Below, piece after piece: positions 1 through 8,887 of a stretch of 64,000 bases of DNA (positions are counted from its first letter, which is position 1; each line of letters opens with the position of its first letter). A program made the position numbers and the translations under genes. The DNA is taken from assembly GCF_030506255.1 (NCBI RefSeq), contig NZ_CP113431.1, forward strand, positions 372,001 through 436,000. Reading direction: 5' to 3'. Below the pieces are notes generated by a model, which had not been told where the DNA came from, ran no database searches, and saw only the letters and a list, made by a program, of their open reading frames with translations. The stretch comes from Nocardioides sp. Arc9.136. Its GTDB lineage: Bacteria; Actinomycetota; Actinomycetes; Propionibacteriales; Nocardioidaceae.

Positions 1-511
1 CGGGACCCATCACGAGCAGGCCGCGGCTGCGCGCGATCTGCTTCATGGCGAGCTCCTGCTCGACCGGGACGTTGTCGCTGAAGACCATGACGTCGGAGCC
101 GGCGTCCAGGGCGTCCATCGCCTCGACCAGCGCGGAGGCGCCGGGCACCGAGACCAGCGCGAGGCCGCCGCCGGCGCGGCGCAGCGCCGAGCCGGTGGTG
201 CGCGGCGCCGCGACGGTGGTGTCGCCCGAGGTCGAGCCCTTCCGGGCGGCGGCCAGCGCGGCGTCGACCGCGGCCAGCGCCGCGGGCAGCGCGGCCTCGT
301 CGTCGAGCCGGAGCGCGACGACCATGTCGTTAAGGGAGGCCGGCGGGAGCGTGAAGCCCATGCCGGCGAGCACCTCCAGGTTGAGGTCGGTCGCCATCGC
401 GACCTGGGCCGCGGCGACCCCGGGCGTGGCGGCGACGTCGCGGCTGACCTGCAGCAGGGCCACGCTGTCGGCGTACGCGCCGGGGCGGATCTCGACGTGC
501 TCGACTGTCAT
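1..511 (-). CDS. fdrA: FdrA-family protein (acyl-CoA synthetase-like), partial
   Basis: Only the N-terminal 170 codons are present; the gene runs off the left edge. It starts at ATG 511 (MTVEHVEIRPGAYADSVALL). The fragment ends with SDNVPVEQELAMKQIARSRG and LLVMGP, a segment typical of FdrA and of succinyl-CoA-synthetase-like nucleotide/CoA folds. In E. coli FdrA works with a DUF1116 protein and a DUF2877 protein as oxamate carbamoyltransferase (AllFGH), which makes carbamoyl phosphate for a carbamate kinase. A DUF2877 gene lies 64 bp upstream on the same strand, and a carbamate kinase gene lies at 15.7 kb. The two minus-strand genes probably share a promoter divergent from the PucR regulator. 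I expect a DUF1116 gene just beyond the window edge. Family assignment is confident; the substrate is not known. Confidence 0.85.
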   Translation of the reverse strand, partial: MTVEHVEIRPGAYADSVALLQVSRDVAATPGVAAAQVAMATDLNLEVLAGMGFTLPPASLNDMVVALRLDDEAALPAALAAVDAALAAARKGSTSGDTTVAAPRTTGSALRRAGGGLALVSVPGASALVEAMDALDAGSDVMVFSDNVPVEQELAMKQIARSRGLLVMGP

Positions 512-575
512 CGAGTGGTTCCTTCGGGGTCGGGGACGGGCGGGACGGGAGTGGGGGGCGCAGGGCCGGGGTGGC

Positions 576-1349
576 TCAGGTGCCGAGCGCGAGGGTGGCG
601 CCCAGGAGCATCCCGGCGCCGGAGGTGTGACCGACGGCGGCCAGCCGCGAGGCTGCGGCGGCCACCCCCGACGGGGAGGCCGCGTCGCCGCGGGCGGCGA
701 GCGCGAGCAGCAGCGCCCGGAACTCCGGGATGCACCCGCCCTCGATCGCGTCGACCAGCAGCGTGGCCGACAGAGCGGTGGTGCGGTGGGCGTGCCGGCG
801 TACGGCGTCGGCGACCGCGTCGCGGTCGCGCTCCAGGCCGCGTGCGGCCACCAGCCAGCCCGCGACCACGTCGTCCCCGACGGGGGTGAGCCCGTCGCCG
901 CGACCGAGCAGGTCCAGGACCGCCGCGCCGTCACCGGCGGCGAGCGCGGCCAGCGCCGCGGCGGGCAGCTGGTCGCGAGCGGGCGAGAGGTCGGGGAGGG
1001 TCGCGGCCAGCCGGGCACCGGCGTCGGCCGGCAGGTGGGGCACGTCGCCGGCGACCAGCCGGTCGACCGAGACCGCCAGTCCCGCCACGTGCAGCACGCC
1101 CTCGGCCACCTCGGCGGGGGCGCCCACCTCGACGGCGGGCAGGTGGGTCAGCGCGGTGGCGATGGTGGCCGGGACGTGCACGGCGCCGCGCGCGGCGACG
1201 CCGACGACCCGGTCGCCGAGGAGCACGTAGACCGCCTGCGCCCCGGCGTGCACCACCTGGCCCCGGCCCGGCGAGTCCTGCAGCCGACGCCGCAGCGCGG
1301 CGGTCCCGGCGCCCGCGACGCGGGTGGGGGACGAGGCGGGCAGTGGCAC
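576..1349 (-). CDS. DUF2877 domain protein (AllH-like carbamoyltransferase subunit)
   Basis: A 257-residue protein with the DUF2877 signature GRGDGLTPVGDDVVAGWL in its middle and a C-terminal GHTSGAGMLLGA segment that also recurs in the family. DUF2877 proteins travel with fdrA and DUF1116; in E. coli the trio forms oxamate carbamoyltransferase. The next gene downstream on this strand is fdrA, which supports the same complex here. Its start lies 36 bp from that of the divergent PucR gene, so the two probably share a regulatory region. Because the locus also encodes a barbiturase-type hydrolase and carbamate kinase, I infer a ureido acid (for example ureidomalonate) rather than oxalurate as substrate, without direct proof. 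Confidence 0.8.
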   Translation of the reverse strand: MPLPASSPTRVAGAGTAALRRRLQDSPGRGQVVHAGAQAVYVLLGDRVVGVAARGAVHVPATIATALTHLPAVEVGAPAEVAEGVLHVAGLAVSVDRLVAGDVPHLPADAGARLAATLPDLSPARDQLPAAALAALAAGDGAAVLDLLGRGDGLTPVGDDVVAGWLVAARGLERDRDAVADAVRRHAHRTTALSATLLVDAIEGGCIPEFRALLLALAARGDAASPSGVAAAASRLAAVGHTSGAGMLLGATLALGT

Positions 1350-1385
1350 CCATCGGACGCTAACGGATCAACTAGGGTGCGCCGA

Positions 1386-2747
1386 ATGGTGAGCATTGCC
1401 AACTCCGGCCCCGAGCCGACGCAAGAGTTGATAACGACGGCGGGCGAGGCTGCGTCCGACGTGCCCGGCGACCTGCCCGGCGACGTGCCCCGCGACGAGC
1501 CCCTCGACGTGGACGACCTGGCCGAGGCGCTGGCCCAGCAGGTGCTCGCCAACGCCGACCTCGGCGCGGTCGTCGACGCCATCCGCGCCGCGCTCCGCGC
1601 GGACGTCGCCGTCACCACGACCGACGGCCGCGAGCGGGTCACCCGGCTCTCGGAGATGACCCAGGCCAGCCTCGTCAAGGGCGACCTCGTCGACCCGACG
1701 GGGCGCCTGCGCGTGGAGCGGATCGGCGCGGAGGATACCGTGCTGCTCGACGGCTCGCGGGTGCACCGGCTCCCCGTGGCGACCCCGTCCCAGCCGCTCG
1801 GCCACCTGGTGGTCGTCGCCGGCCGCGAGCTGGACGACTCCGAGACGGTCGCCCTGCGGCGGGCCGCCACCGCCGTCGCCCTCTCGATCAGCCGGGAGCA
1901 GGCGGTCTCGGCGGTGGAGAACAAGTACCGCGGCGACTTCCTGCGCGACGTGCTGCTCGGCCGGGCGGGCTCGGAGGAGTTCGTCCGCGAGCACGTCGTG
2001 GGCTTCGGGTGGGAGCTCGGCGGGCCCTCGATCGTGCTGGTCGCCCAGCTGGACCCGCAGCCGGCCGGCGAGCCCGCGGGCACCGTGGAGGAGCAGCGCC
2101 AGTGGCAGGAGCGCTTCGCCGACGCCTGGCGCCAGGTGGTCGGCGCGGTCTCCAAGTCCGTCCCGGTCGCCGACTTCGGCTCCGAGGTGGTGACGGTGCT
2201 CCGGTCCCCGGGGATCCAGGCGGGCGCCCAGGCGGGCAACGAGCCGGGCTCGGACCTGGTCATGCGCCTGGTGCGCGCGGTCGCCGGCGACAAGGGCGGC
2301 GGCCGGCGTCCGTTCTCGGTCGGGGTCGGCCGGGTGACATCCGACGTGCGCGGGCTGCCCGAGAGCTACGCCCAGGCCTACCGCGCCGTGGCCGTCGGCC
2401 GGCGCGTGCGCGGGGGCGGCACGACGACCTGGTTCGACGAGCTCGGCCTGCACCGGCTGATCGCGATGGTGCCCGACGACGCCGAGCTGCGGGCCTTCGC
2501 CAGCGACGTGCTCGGCGAGCTGGCCGGGCAGACCGAGGAGGCGGCCGCGCTGCGCGAGACGCTGCAGGTGCTGCTCTCCACGAACTTCAACGTCGCGGAG
2601 GCCGCGCGCGTGCAGTTCTTCCACTACAACACCATCCGCTACCGCGTCACCAAGCTCGAGCGGCTGCTCGGCCCGATCACCTCCGACCACAACCTGCGCC
2701 TCGACGTCGCGGTGGCCCTGAAGGTGCTCGAGGTCGTCGGCGGCTGA
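1386..2747 (+). CDS. PucR family transcriptional regulator
   Basis: A 453-residue regulator. The open frame extends far upstream, but ATG 1386 (MVSIANSGPEPTQELITTAG) is chosen because upstream codons overlap the divergent DUF2877 gene and read as low-complexity sequence. The C-terminus carries the PucR helix-turn-helix (LRETLQVLLSTNFNVAEAAR, then HYNTIRYRVTKLERLLG, about residues 385-430), preceded by a CdaR-like GGDEF-related central region. PucR proteins control purine, pyrimidine or related nitrogen catabolism. Its position between fdrA/DUF2877 on one side and a uracil-type permease and hydroxylase operon on the other suggests it senses an intermediate of this pathway and controls both arms. 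The inducer is unknown. Confidence 0.88.
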   Translation: MVSIANSGPEPTQELITTAGEAASDVPGDLPGDVPRDEPLDVDDLAEALAQQVLANADLGAVVDAIRAALRADVAVTTTDGRERVTRLSEMTQASLVKGDLVDPTGRLRVERIGAEDTVLLDGSRVHRLPVATPSQPLGHLVVVAGRELDDSETVALRRAATAVALSISREQAVSAVENKYRGDFLRDVLLGRAGSEEFVREHVVGFGWELGGPSIVLVAQLDPQPAGEPAGTVEEQRQWQERFADAWRQVVGAVSKSVPVADFGSEVVTVLRSPGIQAGAQAGNEPGSDLVMRLVRAVAGDKGGGRRPFSVGVGRVTSDVRGLPESYAQAYRAVAVGRRVRGGGTTTWFDELGLHRLIAMVPDDAELRAFASDVLGELAGQTEEAAALRETLQVLLSTNFNVAEAARVQFFHYNTIRYRVTKLERLLGPITSDHNLRLDVAVALKVLEVVGG

Positions 2748-2896
2748 CCCGCAGCAGAGGCTCGTCCGCGGACGGTGGGCGACATGTGTCGACGTTCCTG
2801 GGGTCCTTTCGGCGGAAGTGGCCATACAGAGCGTGACGTGGGCCTCAATAGGCTCGCTGTCCTCTCGGTTCCACCGTTGGCGAAGGGAACGCTCGC

Positions 2897-4264
2897 ATGT
2901 CGATGTTCAAGTGGACGCAGGTCGATCCTGCGCCCGGTGAAGCTGTAGGACCGCTCCAGCGGCTGAGCTGGGGCAAGACGATCGGTCTGGGCGCCCAGCA
3001 CGTCGTGGCGATGTTCGGTGCCACGTTCGTGTTCCCGCTGATCATGGGACTGGACGCGAACCTCGCGATCCTGTTCTCCGGCATCTGCACGATCCTGTTC
3101 CTGCTGGTCGTCAACAACAAGGTCCCCAGCTACCTGGGCACCAGCGGCTCGTTCGTCTCCGGTGTCTTCGCCATCCGGGCGCAGGGCGGCGACTCCGCCG
3201 ACGTCACCGGCGCGATCCTCATCGCCGGTCTGATCCTGGCGCTCGTCGGCGTGGCCGTGCACTTCCTCGGCTCGGGTGCCCTGAAGCGCCTCCTGCCGCC
3301 GGCCGTCACCGGCGCCGTGGTCATGCTGATCGGCTTCAACCTCGCGCCGGTCGTGGCCAACACCTACTGGCCCCAGGACCAGTGGATCGCCCTGGCGACC
3401 GCCGCGTTCGTCGTGGTCGCCACGGTGCGGTTCCCCGGCTTCTGGTCGCGGATCTCGATCTTCCTCGCGCTGATCTTCGGCTACGTGCTGTCGTTCCTGG
3501 CCGACACGGTCTTCGGCCAGATCACCTCGCCCGACGGCACCGGCGAGGTCGTCACCCGCGACCGGATCAACCTGACCGGCCTCGGCGACGCGAAGTGGTT
3601 CGGCCTGCCGACCGGCGACCTCGCCGACGGCGTCAGCAAGGTCCACGCCCCCGACTTCTCCCTCACCTTCGCGCTGCTGGTGATCCCGGCCGTCATCGCG
3701 CTGATCGCGGAGAACACCGGCCACGTCCGTGCCGTCGCCGAGATGACCGGCGACGACCTCGACCCCTACATGGGCCGCGCCCTCGGCGCCGACGGTGTCG
3801 CCACGGCGTTCGCCAGCGCCTTCGGTGCGTCCCCGACCACGACGTACGCCGAGAACATCGGCGTCATGTCGGCCACCCGGGTCTACTCGACCGCGGCCTA
3901 CTACGTGGCCGCCCTGGTCGCGATCATCCTGGGCCTCTGCCCGAAGTTCGGCGTGCTCCTCAACGCCATCCCCGGCGGGGTCCTGGGCGGCATCACCGTC
4001 GTGCTGTACGGCATGATCGGTCTCATCGGCGCGAAGATCTGGGTGGACAACCGCATCGACTTCGGCAACCCGCTCAACATGGTCCCGCTGGCCGCCGGCC
4101 TCATCGCCGGCATCGGCAACGTGACCCTGAAGATCGGCGACGACTTCGAGCTGAGCGGCATCGCGCTCGGCACGATCATGGTCATCGTCTTCTACCACCT
4201 GGTGAACATCGGCCGTCCTCGCGGCGAGCAGGTGCGCACCTCTGACGTGACGCACGCGCACTAG
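2897..4264 (+). CDS. NCS2 family nucleobase permease (uracil-type)
   Basis: A 455-residue membrane protein with about 14 hydrophobic segments, imports a nucleobase with proton symport. It keeps the two UraA substrate-binding signatures: AENTGH (Glu272 and His276, equivalent to UraA Glu241/His245) and TTTYAENIGVMSATRVYS (Glu319, equivalent to UraA Glu290). The second motif is closer to uracil permeases than to xanthine/urate carriers, so uracil or thymine is the most likely cargo. A 149-bp leader separates it from pucR and a strong hairpin terminator follows, so it is probably its own transcription unit. A xanthine-type substrate cannot be excluded. Confidence 0.9.
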   Translation: MSMFKWTQVDPAPGEAVGPLQRLSWGKTIGLGAQHVVAMFGATFVFPLIMGLDANLAILFSGICTILFLLVVNNKVPSYLGTSGSFVSGVFAIRAQGGDSADVTGAILIAGLILALVGVAVHFLGSGALKRLLPPAVTGAVVMLIGFNLAPVVANTYWPQDQWIALATAAFVVVATVRFPGFWSRISIFLALIFGYVLSFLADTVFGQITSPDGTGEVVTRDRINLTGLGDAKWFGLPTGDLADGVSKVHAPDFSLTFALLVIPAVIALIAENTGHVRAVAEMTGDDLDPYMGRALGADGVATAFASAFGASPTTTYAENIGVMSATRVYSTAAYYVAALVAIILGLCPKFGVLLNAIPGGVLGGITVVLYGMIGLIGAKIWVDNRIDFGNPLNMVPLAAGLIAGIGNVTLKIGDDFELSGIALGTIMVIVFYHLVNIGRPRGEQVRTSDVTHAH

Positions 4265-4271
4265 CACGGCG

Positions 4272-4307
4272 GCGGGCCGGCCCGGGCGCACGCCCGGGCC
4301 GGCCCGC
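4272..4307 (+). terminator. Rho-independent terminator after permease
   Basis: A perfect inverted repeat with 17-bp arms (left 4272-4288, right 4291-4307) starts 7 bp after the permease stop codon and is followed by ATTCATTTT. It separates the permease from the hydroxylase operon beginning at 4355. Confidence 0.85.
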
Positions 4308-4354
4308 ATCATTCATTTTCTCGGAATACTGATGGGAAAGGCCGGTCCTCCACG

Positions 4355-5215
4355 GTGAAGCCAACGGCGTTCGACTACGCCCGTCCGGAGACGTTGGAGG
4401 AGGCGGTCCAGGCACTGGGCGGCCACCCCGACTCCAAGGTGCTCGCGGGGGGCCAGAGCCTCGTGCCGCTGATGTCGATGCGCCTGGCCGCGCCCGCGCT
4501 GCTCGTCGACATCAACGGGCTCCCGGGCCTCGACCACGTCACCGCCGACGAGACGGGGGTCCGCATCGGCGCCCTCGCCCGGCACGCGGACGTCCTCGCC
4601 TCCGCCGACGTACGTCGCGTGCAGCCCCTCGTCTCGCTCGCGCTGGCCAACGTGGCGCACCCGACGATCCGCAACCGCGGCACCACCGTCGGCTCGATCG
4701 TCCACGCCGACGCCGCCGCCGAGATGCCGATGGTCCTGCAGCTGCTCGGCGGCTCGGTCGACGTCGTCGGGTCCGCCGGTCGCCGCACCATCGCCGCCGA
4801 CGAGCTCTACGTCGGGCCGCTCGAGTCGAGCCTGGCCCACGACGAGGTCGCCGTCGAGGCGTTCTTCCCCGCGCTGCCCGCCGGCTCCGGCGTGGCCTTC
4901 GAGGAGATCTCCCGCCGCCACGGCGACTACGCGATGTGCGGCGTGGCCGCCGTCGTCGCCGTCGAGGGCGACCGCGTCACCTCGGCCCGCGCCGGCTACC
5001 TCTCGGTCTCCGACGTGCCGACCGTGGTCGACCTGACCGACGCGCTCGCCGGCTCCGTCGACGACGCCGCGCTGGCCCGGGCCGCCGAGGCCGCCCTGGC
5101 GCAGCTCGAGCCGGAGACCGACATCCATGCCTCCGCGGCGTACCGCGCGCACCTGGCCAAGGTGCTCACCGCGCGCGTGCTGACCGCGGCCCACGACCAC
5201 GCTCGGGAGGAGTGA
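4355..5215 (+). CDS. FAD-binding medium subunit of molybdenum hydroxylase (CoxM-like)
   Basis: A 286-residue protein of the CoxM/xanthine dehydrogenase FAD-subunit family. The FAD-binding signatures are visible: VLAGGQSLVPLMSMRLAAP near residues 28-46, and HPTIRNRGTTVGSIVHADAA near 105-125. It passes electrons from the [2Fe-2S] subunit to FAD and on to an acceptor. It is followed immediately by the iron-sulfur and molybdopterin subunits, so the three form one heterotrimer. In this context I infer a uracil/thymine dehydrogenase type enzyme (oxidation at C6 giving barbiturate), but related three-subunit hydroxylases act on many N-heterocycles and aldehydes. Confidence 0.88.
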   Translation: MKPTAFDYARPETLEEAVQALGGHPDSKVLAGGQSLVPLMSMRLAAPALLVDINGLPGLDHVTADETGVRIGALARHADVLASADVRRVQPLVSLALANVAHPTIRNRGTTVGSIVHADAAAEMPMVLQLLGGSVDVVGSAGRRTIAADELYVGPLESSLAHDEVAVEAFFPALPAGSGVAFEEISRRHGDYAMCGVAAVVAVEGDRVTSARAGYLSVSDVPTVVDLTDALAGSVDDAALARAAEAALAQLEPETDIHASAAYRAHLAKVLTARVLTAAHDHAREE

Positions 5216-5217
5216 CC

Positions 5218-5823
5218 GTGGCTGAGAACACCGCTGAGAAGATCCACGAAGTCCGGCTGGAGGTGAACGGCGTGACCCACGCGGTCGCCGTGCCGGCCCG
5301 ACGCCTGCTGTCCGACGCCCTGCGCCAGGAGTGCGGCCTGACCGGCACGCACGTCGGCTGCGAGCACGGCGTCTGCGGCGCCTGCACCGTGCTGGTCGAC
5401 GGGCGGCCGGTGCGCAGCTGCCTGATGTTCGCCGTCTCCGCGGTGGGCAGCGAGATCACCACCGTCGAGGGGCTGGCCGAGCCGGACGGGTCGCTCAACC
5501 CCGCCCAGCAGGCCTTCCGCGAGTGCCACGGCCTGCAGTGCGGCTTCTGCACCCCGGGCTTCCTGACCACGGTCACGGCCGGGATCAAGGAGAACCCCTG
5601 CCCGACCCACGACGAGGCCCGCGAGATGATCGCCGGCAACCTCTGCCGCTGCACCGGCTACCAGAACATCGTCAAGGCGGTCGAGCGTGCGGCGGAGATC
5701 GCGCGCGGCGACGCGCCCGCGGCCGCCCCGCCGGAGGGCGACGACGGCGGCCTCGAGGCGGCGACCGGTGAGACCGAGGTCGCCCGCGACGACGACGCAT
5801 CGACGACGGGACTGGGCGCATGA
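5218..5823 (+). CDS. [2Fe-2S] small subunit of molybdenum hydroxylase (CoxS-like)
   Basis: A 201-residue protein with both iron-sulfur clusters of the family. The plant-type ferredoxin cluster uses [15 protein letters not shown] and Cys68 (Cys48, 53, 56, 68). The second cluster uses Cys108/111 (QCGFCTPGF) and Cys143/145 ([10 protein letters not shown]). GTG 5218 is preferred because GGAGG at 5206-5210 is 7 bp upstream; GTG 5212 is also in frame but sits on the ribosome site. The C-terminal 40 residues are an acidic, Ala-rich tail beyond the usual end. The stop overlaps the large-subunit start by 4 bp. Confidence 0.92.
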   Translation: MAENTAEKIHEVRLEVNGVTHAVAVPARRLLSDALRQECGLTGTHVGCEHGVCGACTVLVDGRPVRSCLMFAVSAVGSEITTVEGLAEPDGSLNPAQQAFRECHGLQCGFCTPGFLTTVTAGIKENPCPTHDEAREMIAGNLCRCTGYQNIVKAVERAAEIARGDAPAAAPPEGDDGGLEAATGETEVARDDDASTTGLGA

Positions 5824-8222
5824 CCACGAAGCTGATGGGTGAGGCCGTCCAGCGGGTCGAGGACGACCGGCTGGTCCGCGGCGGCGGGCAGTACGTCGAC
5901 GACATCGACCTCGGCGCGCTCCACCTCGCCGTCGTCCGCAGCCCCCACGCGCACGCCCGCATCCGCTCCGTCGACGTCGACGCCGTGCTGGACATCGAGG
6001 GCGTCCACGCCGTGTGGACCTACGACGACCTCGACGGCGCGATGGCCGAGCCGCTGCCGCTGCTCATCCCGCACCCGACGCTGACCCACGGGCGCACGCA
6101 GTACGCCCTGGCCCGCGACGAGGTCAACTACGTCGGCGAGGCGATCGCGATCGTCGTCGCCGACGACCGCTACGTCGCCGAGGACGCCGTCGGCCGGGTC
6201 GTCGTCGACTTCGAGCTGCTCCCCGCCGTCGTCGGCGTCGAGGCCGCGCGCGCCGCGGAGAACCTCGTCCACGACGACGTCCCCGGCAACATCGCCGCCC
6301 GCTCGGTGCAGCAGAACGGCGACGCGGAGGCCGGGATCAAGGCCGCCCCGCACACGCTCTCGCTGGACTTCGACATCGAGCGCAGCGCCTGCATGCCGAT
6401 GGAGGGCCGCGGCGTCACCGCGCGCTGGGACACCGCCAACGGCCGGCTGCAGGTGTGGACCTCCACGCAGACCTCGACCGGCGTCCGTGCCGCGGTCGCC
6501 GCCAAGCTCGGCCTCGACCTGCTCCAGGTCGACGTCATCACCCCGGACGTGGGTGGCGGCTTCGGCGTCAAGATCAACCACCCGTGGCCCGAGGAGCTGC
6601 TGGTCTCCCTGGCCGCGCAGCGCCTCGGCCGTCCGGTGAAGTTCACCGAGGACCGCCGCGAGCACTTCATCTCCTCGGCCCACGAGCGCGCCCAGCTGCA
6701 CCACGTCGACGTCGGCTTCGACGACGAGGGCCGCCTGCTCGGGCTCGACGTGCGGTTCTGGCACGACCACGGCGCCTACACGCCGTACGGCCTGATCGTC
6801 CCGATCAACGCCTCGACCCAGCTGGTCGGGCCCTACAAGACCGGCCCCTACCGGGTCACGTTCGACTCGCTCTACACCAACACCGTGATCGTCACGCCGT
6901 ACCGCGGGGCGGGCCGTCCGCAGGGCTGCTTCGTCATGGAGCGGACGATGGACGCGATCGCGGCGTACCTCGGCAAGGACCGCGCCGACGTCCGCGAGGT
7001 CAACCTGATCCAGCCCGACGAGTTCCCCTACGACCACGGCCTGGTCTTCCAGGACGGTCGCGAGACGATCTACGACTCCGGCGACTTCCCGGCGATGCTG
7101 GAGAAGATCAAGACGCTGGTCGGCTGGGACGACTTCGAGGCCTACCGCTCGGAGATGGCCGCGCAGGGCCGCCGCGTCGGCATCGGCCTGGCGGCGTACG
7201 TCGAGGGCACCGGCGCCGGCCCCTACGAGGGCGCGCACGTCAACATCGAGAGCTCGGGCAAGGTCAAGGTCGCCACCGGCCTGACCAGCCAGGGCCAGGG
7301 GCACCAGACCGCCTTCGCGCAGATCGTGGCCGACGAGCTCGGCGTGCCGTTCGAGGACGTCGAGATCACCACCGGCGACACGCGCCGGATGGCGTACGCC
7401 GTCGGCACCTTCGCCTCGCGCGCCGCGGTGATGAGCGGGTCGGCGATCCACCTCGCCGCCAAGCGCGCCAAGGAGAAGGTGCTGCGCCTGGCCTCCGACG
7501 CCCTCGAGGCGGACCCCGAGGACCTGCAGATCGTCGACGGCGTCGTCTCGGTCAAGGGCTCCCCGGGCACCTCGATCAGCCTGGGCACGGTCGCGGTGCT
7601 GTCCAACCCGCTGCGCTACGCCTTCGACGAGGCGTCGAAGGCCGCGACGCAGTTCTCGGTCGGCGACGCCACCAAGCCGCCGGTCGCCGAGGACGACGAG
7701 CCGGGCCTGGAGGGCAAGGACTTCTACTCGCCGATCCGCTCGACCTTCGCCTCCGGCATGCACGCCGTGATCGTCGAGACCGACCCCGACACCGCCGAGA
7801 TCACGATCCTCAAGTACGCCGTCGTCCACGACTGCGGCACGGTCATCAACCCGATGATCGTCGAGGGCCAGATCCACGGCGGCGTCGCCCAGGGAGTCGG
7901 CGGGGCGCTCTACGAGAAGATGGCCTACGACGAGTCCGGCCAGCTGCTCAACGCGTCCTTCATGGACTTCCTGATGCCCTACGTCACCGAGGTCCCGGAC
8001 TCGATCGAGATCGACCACCTCGAGACCCCGTCCCCGCTCAACCCCCTGGGCATCAAGGGCGCCGGCGAGGCCGGCGTCATCCCCGGGTCGGCCGCCATCG
8101 CGGCCGCCATCGAGGACGCCGAGGGGCTCCCCATCACCGCCATGCCGATCTCGCCCTCGGAGCTCTTCGAGCTCCGGGCGAGGCACGCCTCGGCCACCAC
8201 GACTCCTGAGGAGAACCGATGA
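5820..8222 (+). CDS. Molybdopterin-binding large subunit of molybdenum hydroxylase (CoxL-like, form II)
   Basis: An 800-residue catalytic subunit. GGGFGVK (about residue 244) is the molybdopterin-binding loop. The active-site loop around residue 360 reads PYRGAGRPQG, the form II pattern, and not the AYRCSFR loop of true CO dehydrogenases, so this is not a CO dehydrogenase despite the CoxMSLG layout. The catalytic glutamate is in KGAGEAGV near residue 750. It hydroxylates a heterocycle or aldehyde with water as oxygen donor. Linkage to a uracil-type permease and a barbiturase-family hydrolase points to uracil/thymine dehydrogenase. It overlaps both neighbours by 4 bp. Confidence 0.9.
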   Translation: MTTKLMGEAVQRVEDDRLVRGGGQYVDDIDLGALHLAVVRSPHAHARIRSVDVDAVLDIEGVHAVWTYDDLDGAMAEPLPLLIPHPTLTHGRTQYALARDEVNYVGEAIAIVVADDRYVAEDAVGRVVVDFELLPAVVGVEAARAAENLVHDDVPGNIAARSVQQNGDAEAGIKAAPHTLSLDFDIERSACMPMEGRGVTARWDTANGRLQVWTSTQTSTGVRAAVAAKLGLDLLQVDVITPDVGGGFGVKINHPWPEELLVSLAAQRLGRPVKFTEDRREHFISSAHERAQLHHVDVGFDDEGRLLGLDVRFWHDHGAYTPYGLIVPINASTQLVGPYKTGPYRVTFDSLYTNTVIVTPYRGAGRPQGCFVMERTMDAIAAYLGKDRADVREVNLIQPDEFPYDHGLVFQDGRETIYDSGDFPAMLEKIKTLVGWDDFEAYRSEMAAQGRRVGIGLAAYVEGTGAGPYEGAHVNIESSGKVKVATGLTSQGQGHQTAFAQIVADELGVPFEDVEITTGDTRRMAYAVGTFASRAAVMSGSAIHLAAKRAKEKVLRLASDALEADPEDLQIVDGVVSVKGSPGTSISLGTVAVLSNPLRYAFDEASKAATQFSVGDATKPPVAEDDEPGLEGKDFYSPIRSTFASGMHAVIVETDPDTAEITILKYAVVHDCGTVINPMIVEGQIHGGVAQGVGGALYEKMAYDESGQLLNASFMDFLMPYVTEVPDSIEIDHLETPSPLNPLGIKGAGEAGVIPGSAAIAAAIEDAEGLPITAMPISPSELFELRARHASATTTPEENR

Positions 8223-8887
8223 AGATCGCCGGCCAGAACACCATCGCCGCCCCCGTCGAGAAGGTGTGGGAGGCGCTGCTGGACCCCCGCGTCCTCGTCG
8301 CCACCATCCCCGGGTGCGAGCAGCTGCAGACCACCGGTGAGAACGCGTACGCGATGACCGTCAGCGCGGGCGTCGCCGCGATCAAGGGCACCTACAACGG
8401 TGCCTGCACGCTCTCGGACCTGCAGCAGCACGAGTCGCTCACCATGGGCCTCAAGGGCGCCGGTGCGCCGGGCACGATCGACGCCACCGTCGGCGTGACC
8501 TTCGCCGGCGAGGGCGACCAGACCGTCCTGAGCTACGAGGCCGACGCGGTGGTCGGCGGCATGATCGGCGGCGTCGGCCAGCGGATGCTGACCAGCGTCT
8601 CGCGCCGGATGGCCGCGGAGTTCTTCGGCAACGTCGAGAAGGTCATCGCCGAGGGCCTCCCGAGCGAGGCGCCCGCCGCTGCCGCTCCTGCGGCCGCCGG
8701 CGAGGCCCCCGCCGTGGCTGCGGCCGGCGGAGCCCCCGCCGAGCAGGCGGTCTTCGCGCCCGCGCCGAAGGCGAGCCGGGTCCCCGCCGCCGGCGGCGAC
8801 CAGTCGTTCCTCGCCGGGGTCGCCCTCGGCGGCGCGCTGGTGCTCGCCGGCGTGGTCGTGGGCGGGCTGCTGGGCCGTCGCCGATGA
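8219..8887 (+). CDS. CoxG-like SRPBCC protein with C-terminal membrane anchor
   Basis: A 222-residue protein. Residues 1-145 form a CoxG/SRPBCC domain (MKIAGQNTIAAPVEKVWEAL, then DPRVLVATIPGCEQL). An Ala/Pro-rich linker of about 45 residues follows, then a C-terminal membrane segment (FLAGVALGGALVLAGVVVGG) ending in Arg residues. CoxG proteins recruit or help assemble the cognate molybdenum hydroxylase at the membrane. It is co-translated with the large subunit (ATGA overlap) and with the amidase (4-bp overlap). Confidence 0.85.
   Translation: MKIAGQNTIAAPVEKVWEALLDPRVLVATIPGCEQLQTTGENAYAMTVSAGVAAIKGTYNGACTLSDLQQHESLTMGLKGAGAPGTIDATVGVTFAGEGDQTVLSYEADAVVGGMIGGVGQRMLTSVSRRMAAEFFGNVEKVIAEGLPSEAPAAAAPAAAGEAPAVAAAGGAPAEQAVFAPAPKASRVPAAGGDQSFLAGVALGGALVLAGVVVGGLLGRRR

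Noticed and set aside
5658..8186. 842-codon open frame on the minus strand opposite the hydroxylase large subunit
   Set aside because: Gly/Arg/Asp/Val-rich translation with no motif; an antisense frame typical of very GC-rich DNA. The + strand has clear family motifs.
5820..8887. Aerobic CO dehydrogenase (CoxL/CoxG)
   Set aside because: The AYRCSFR active-site loop is missing (PYRGAGR instead).
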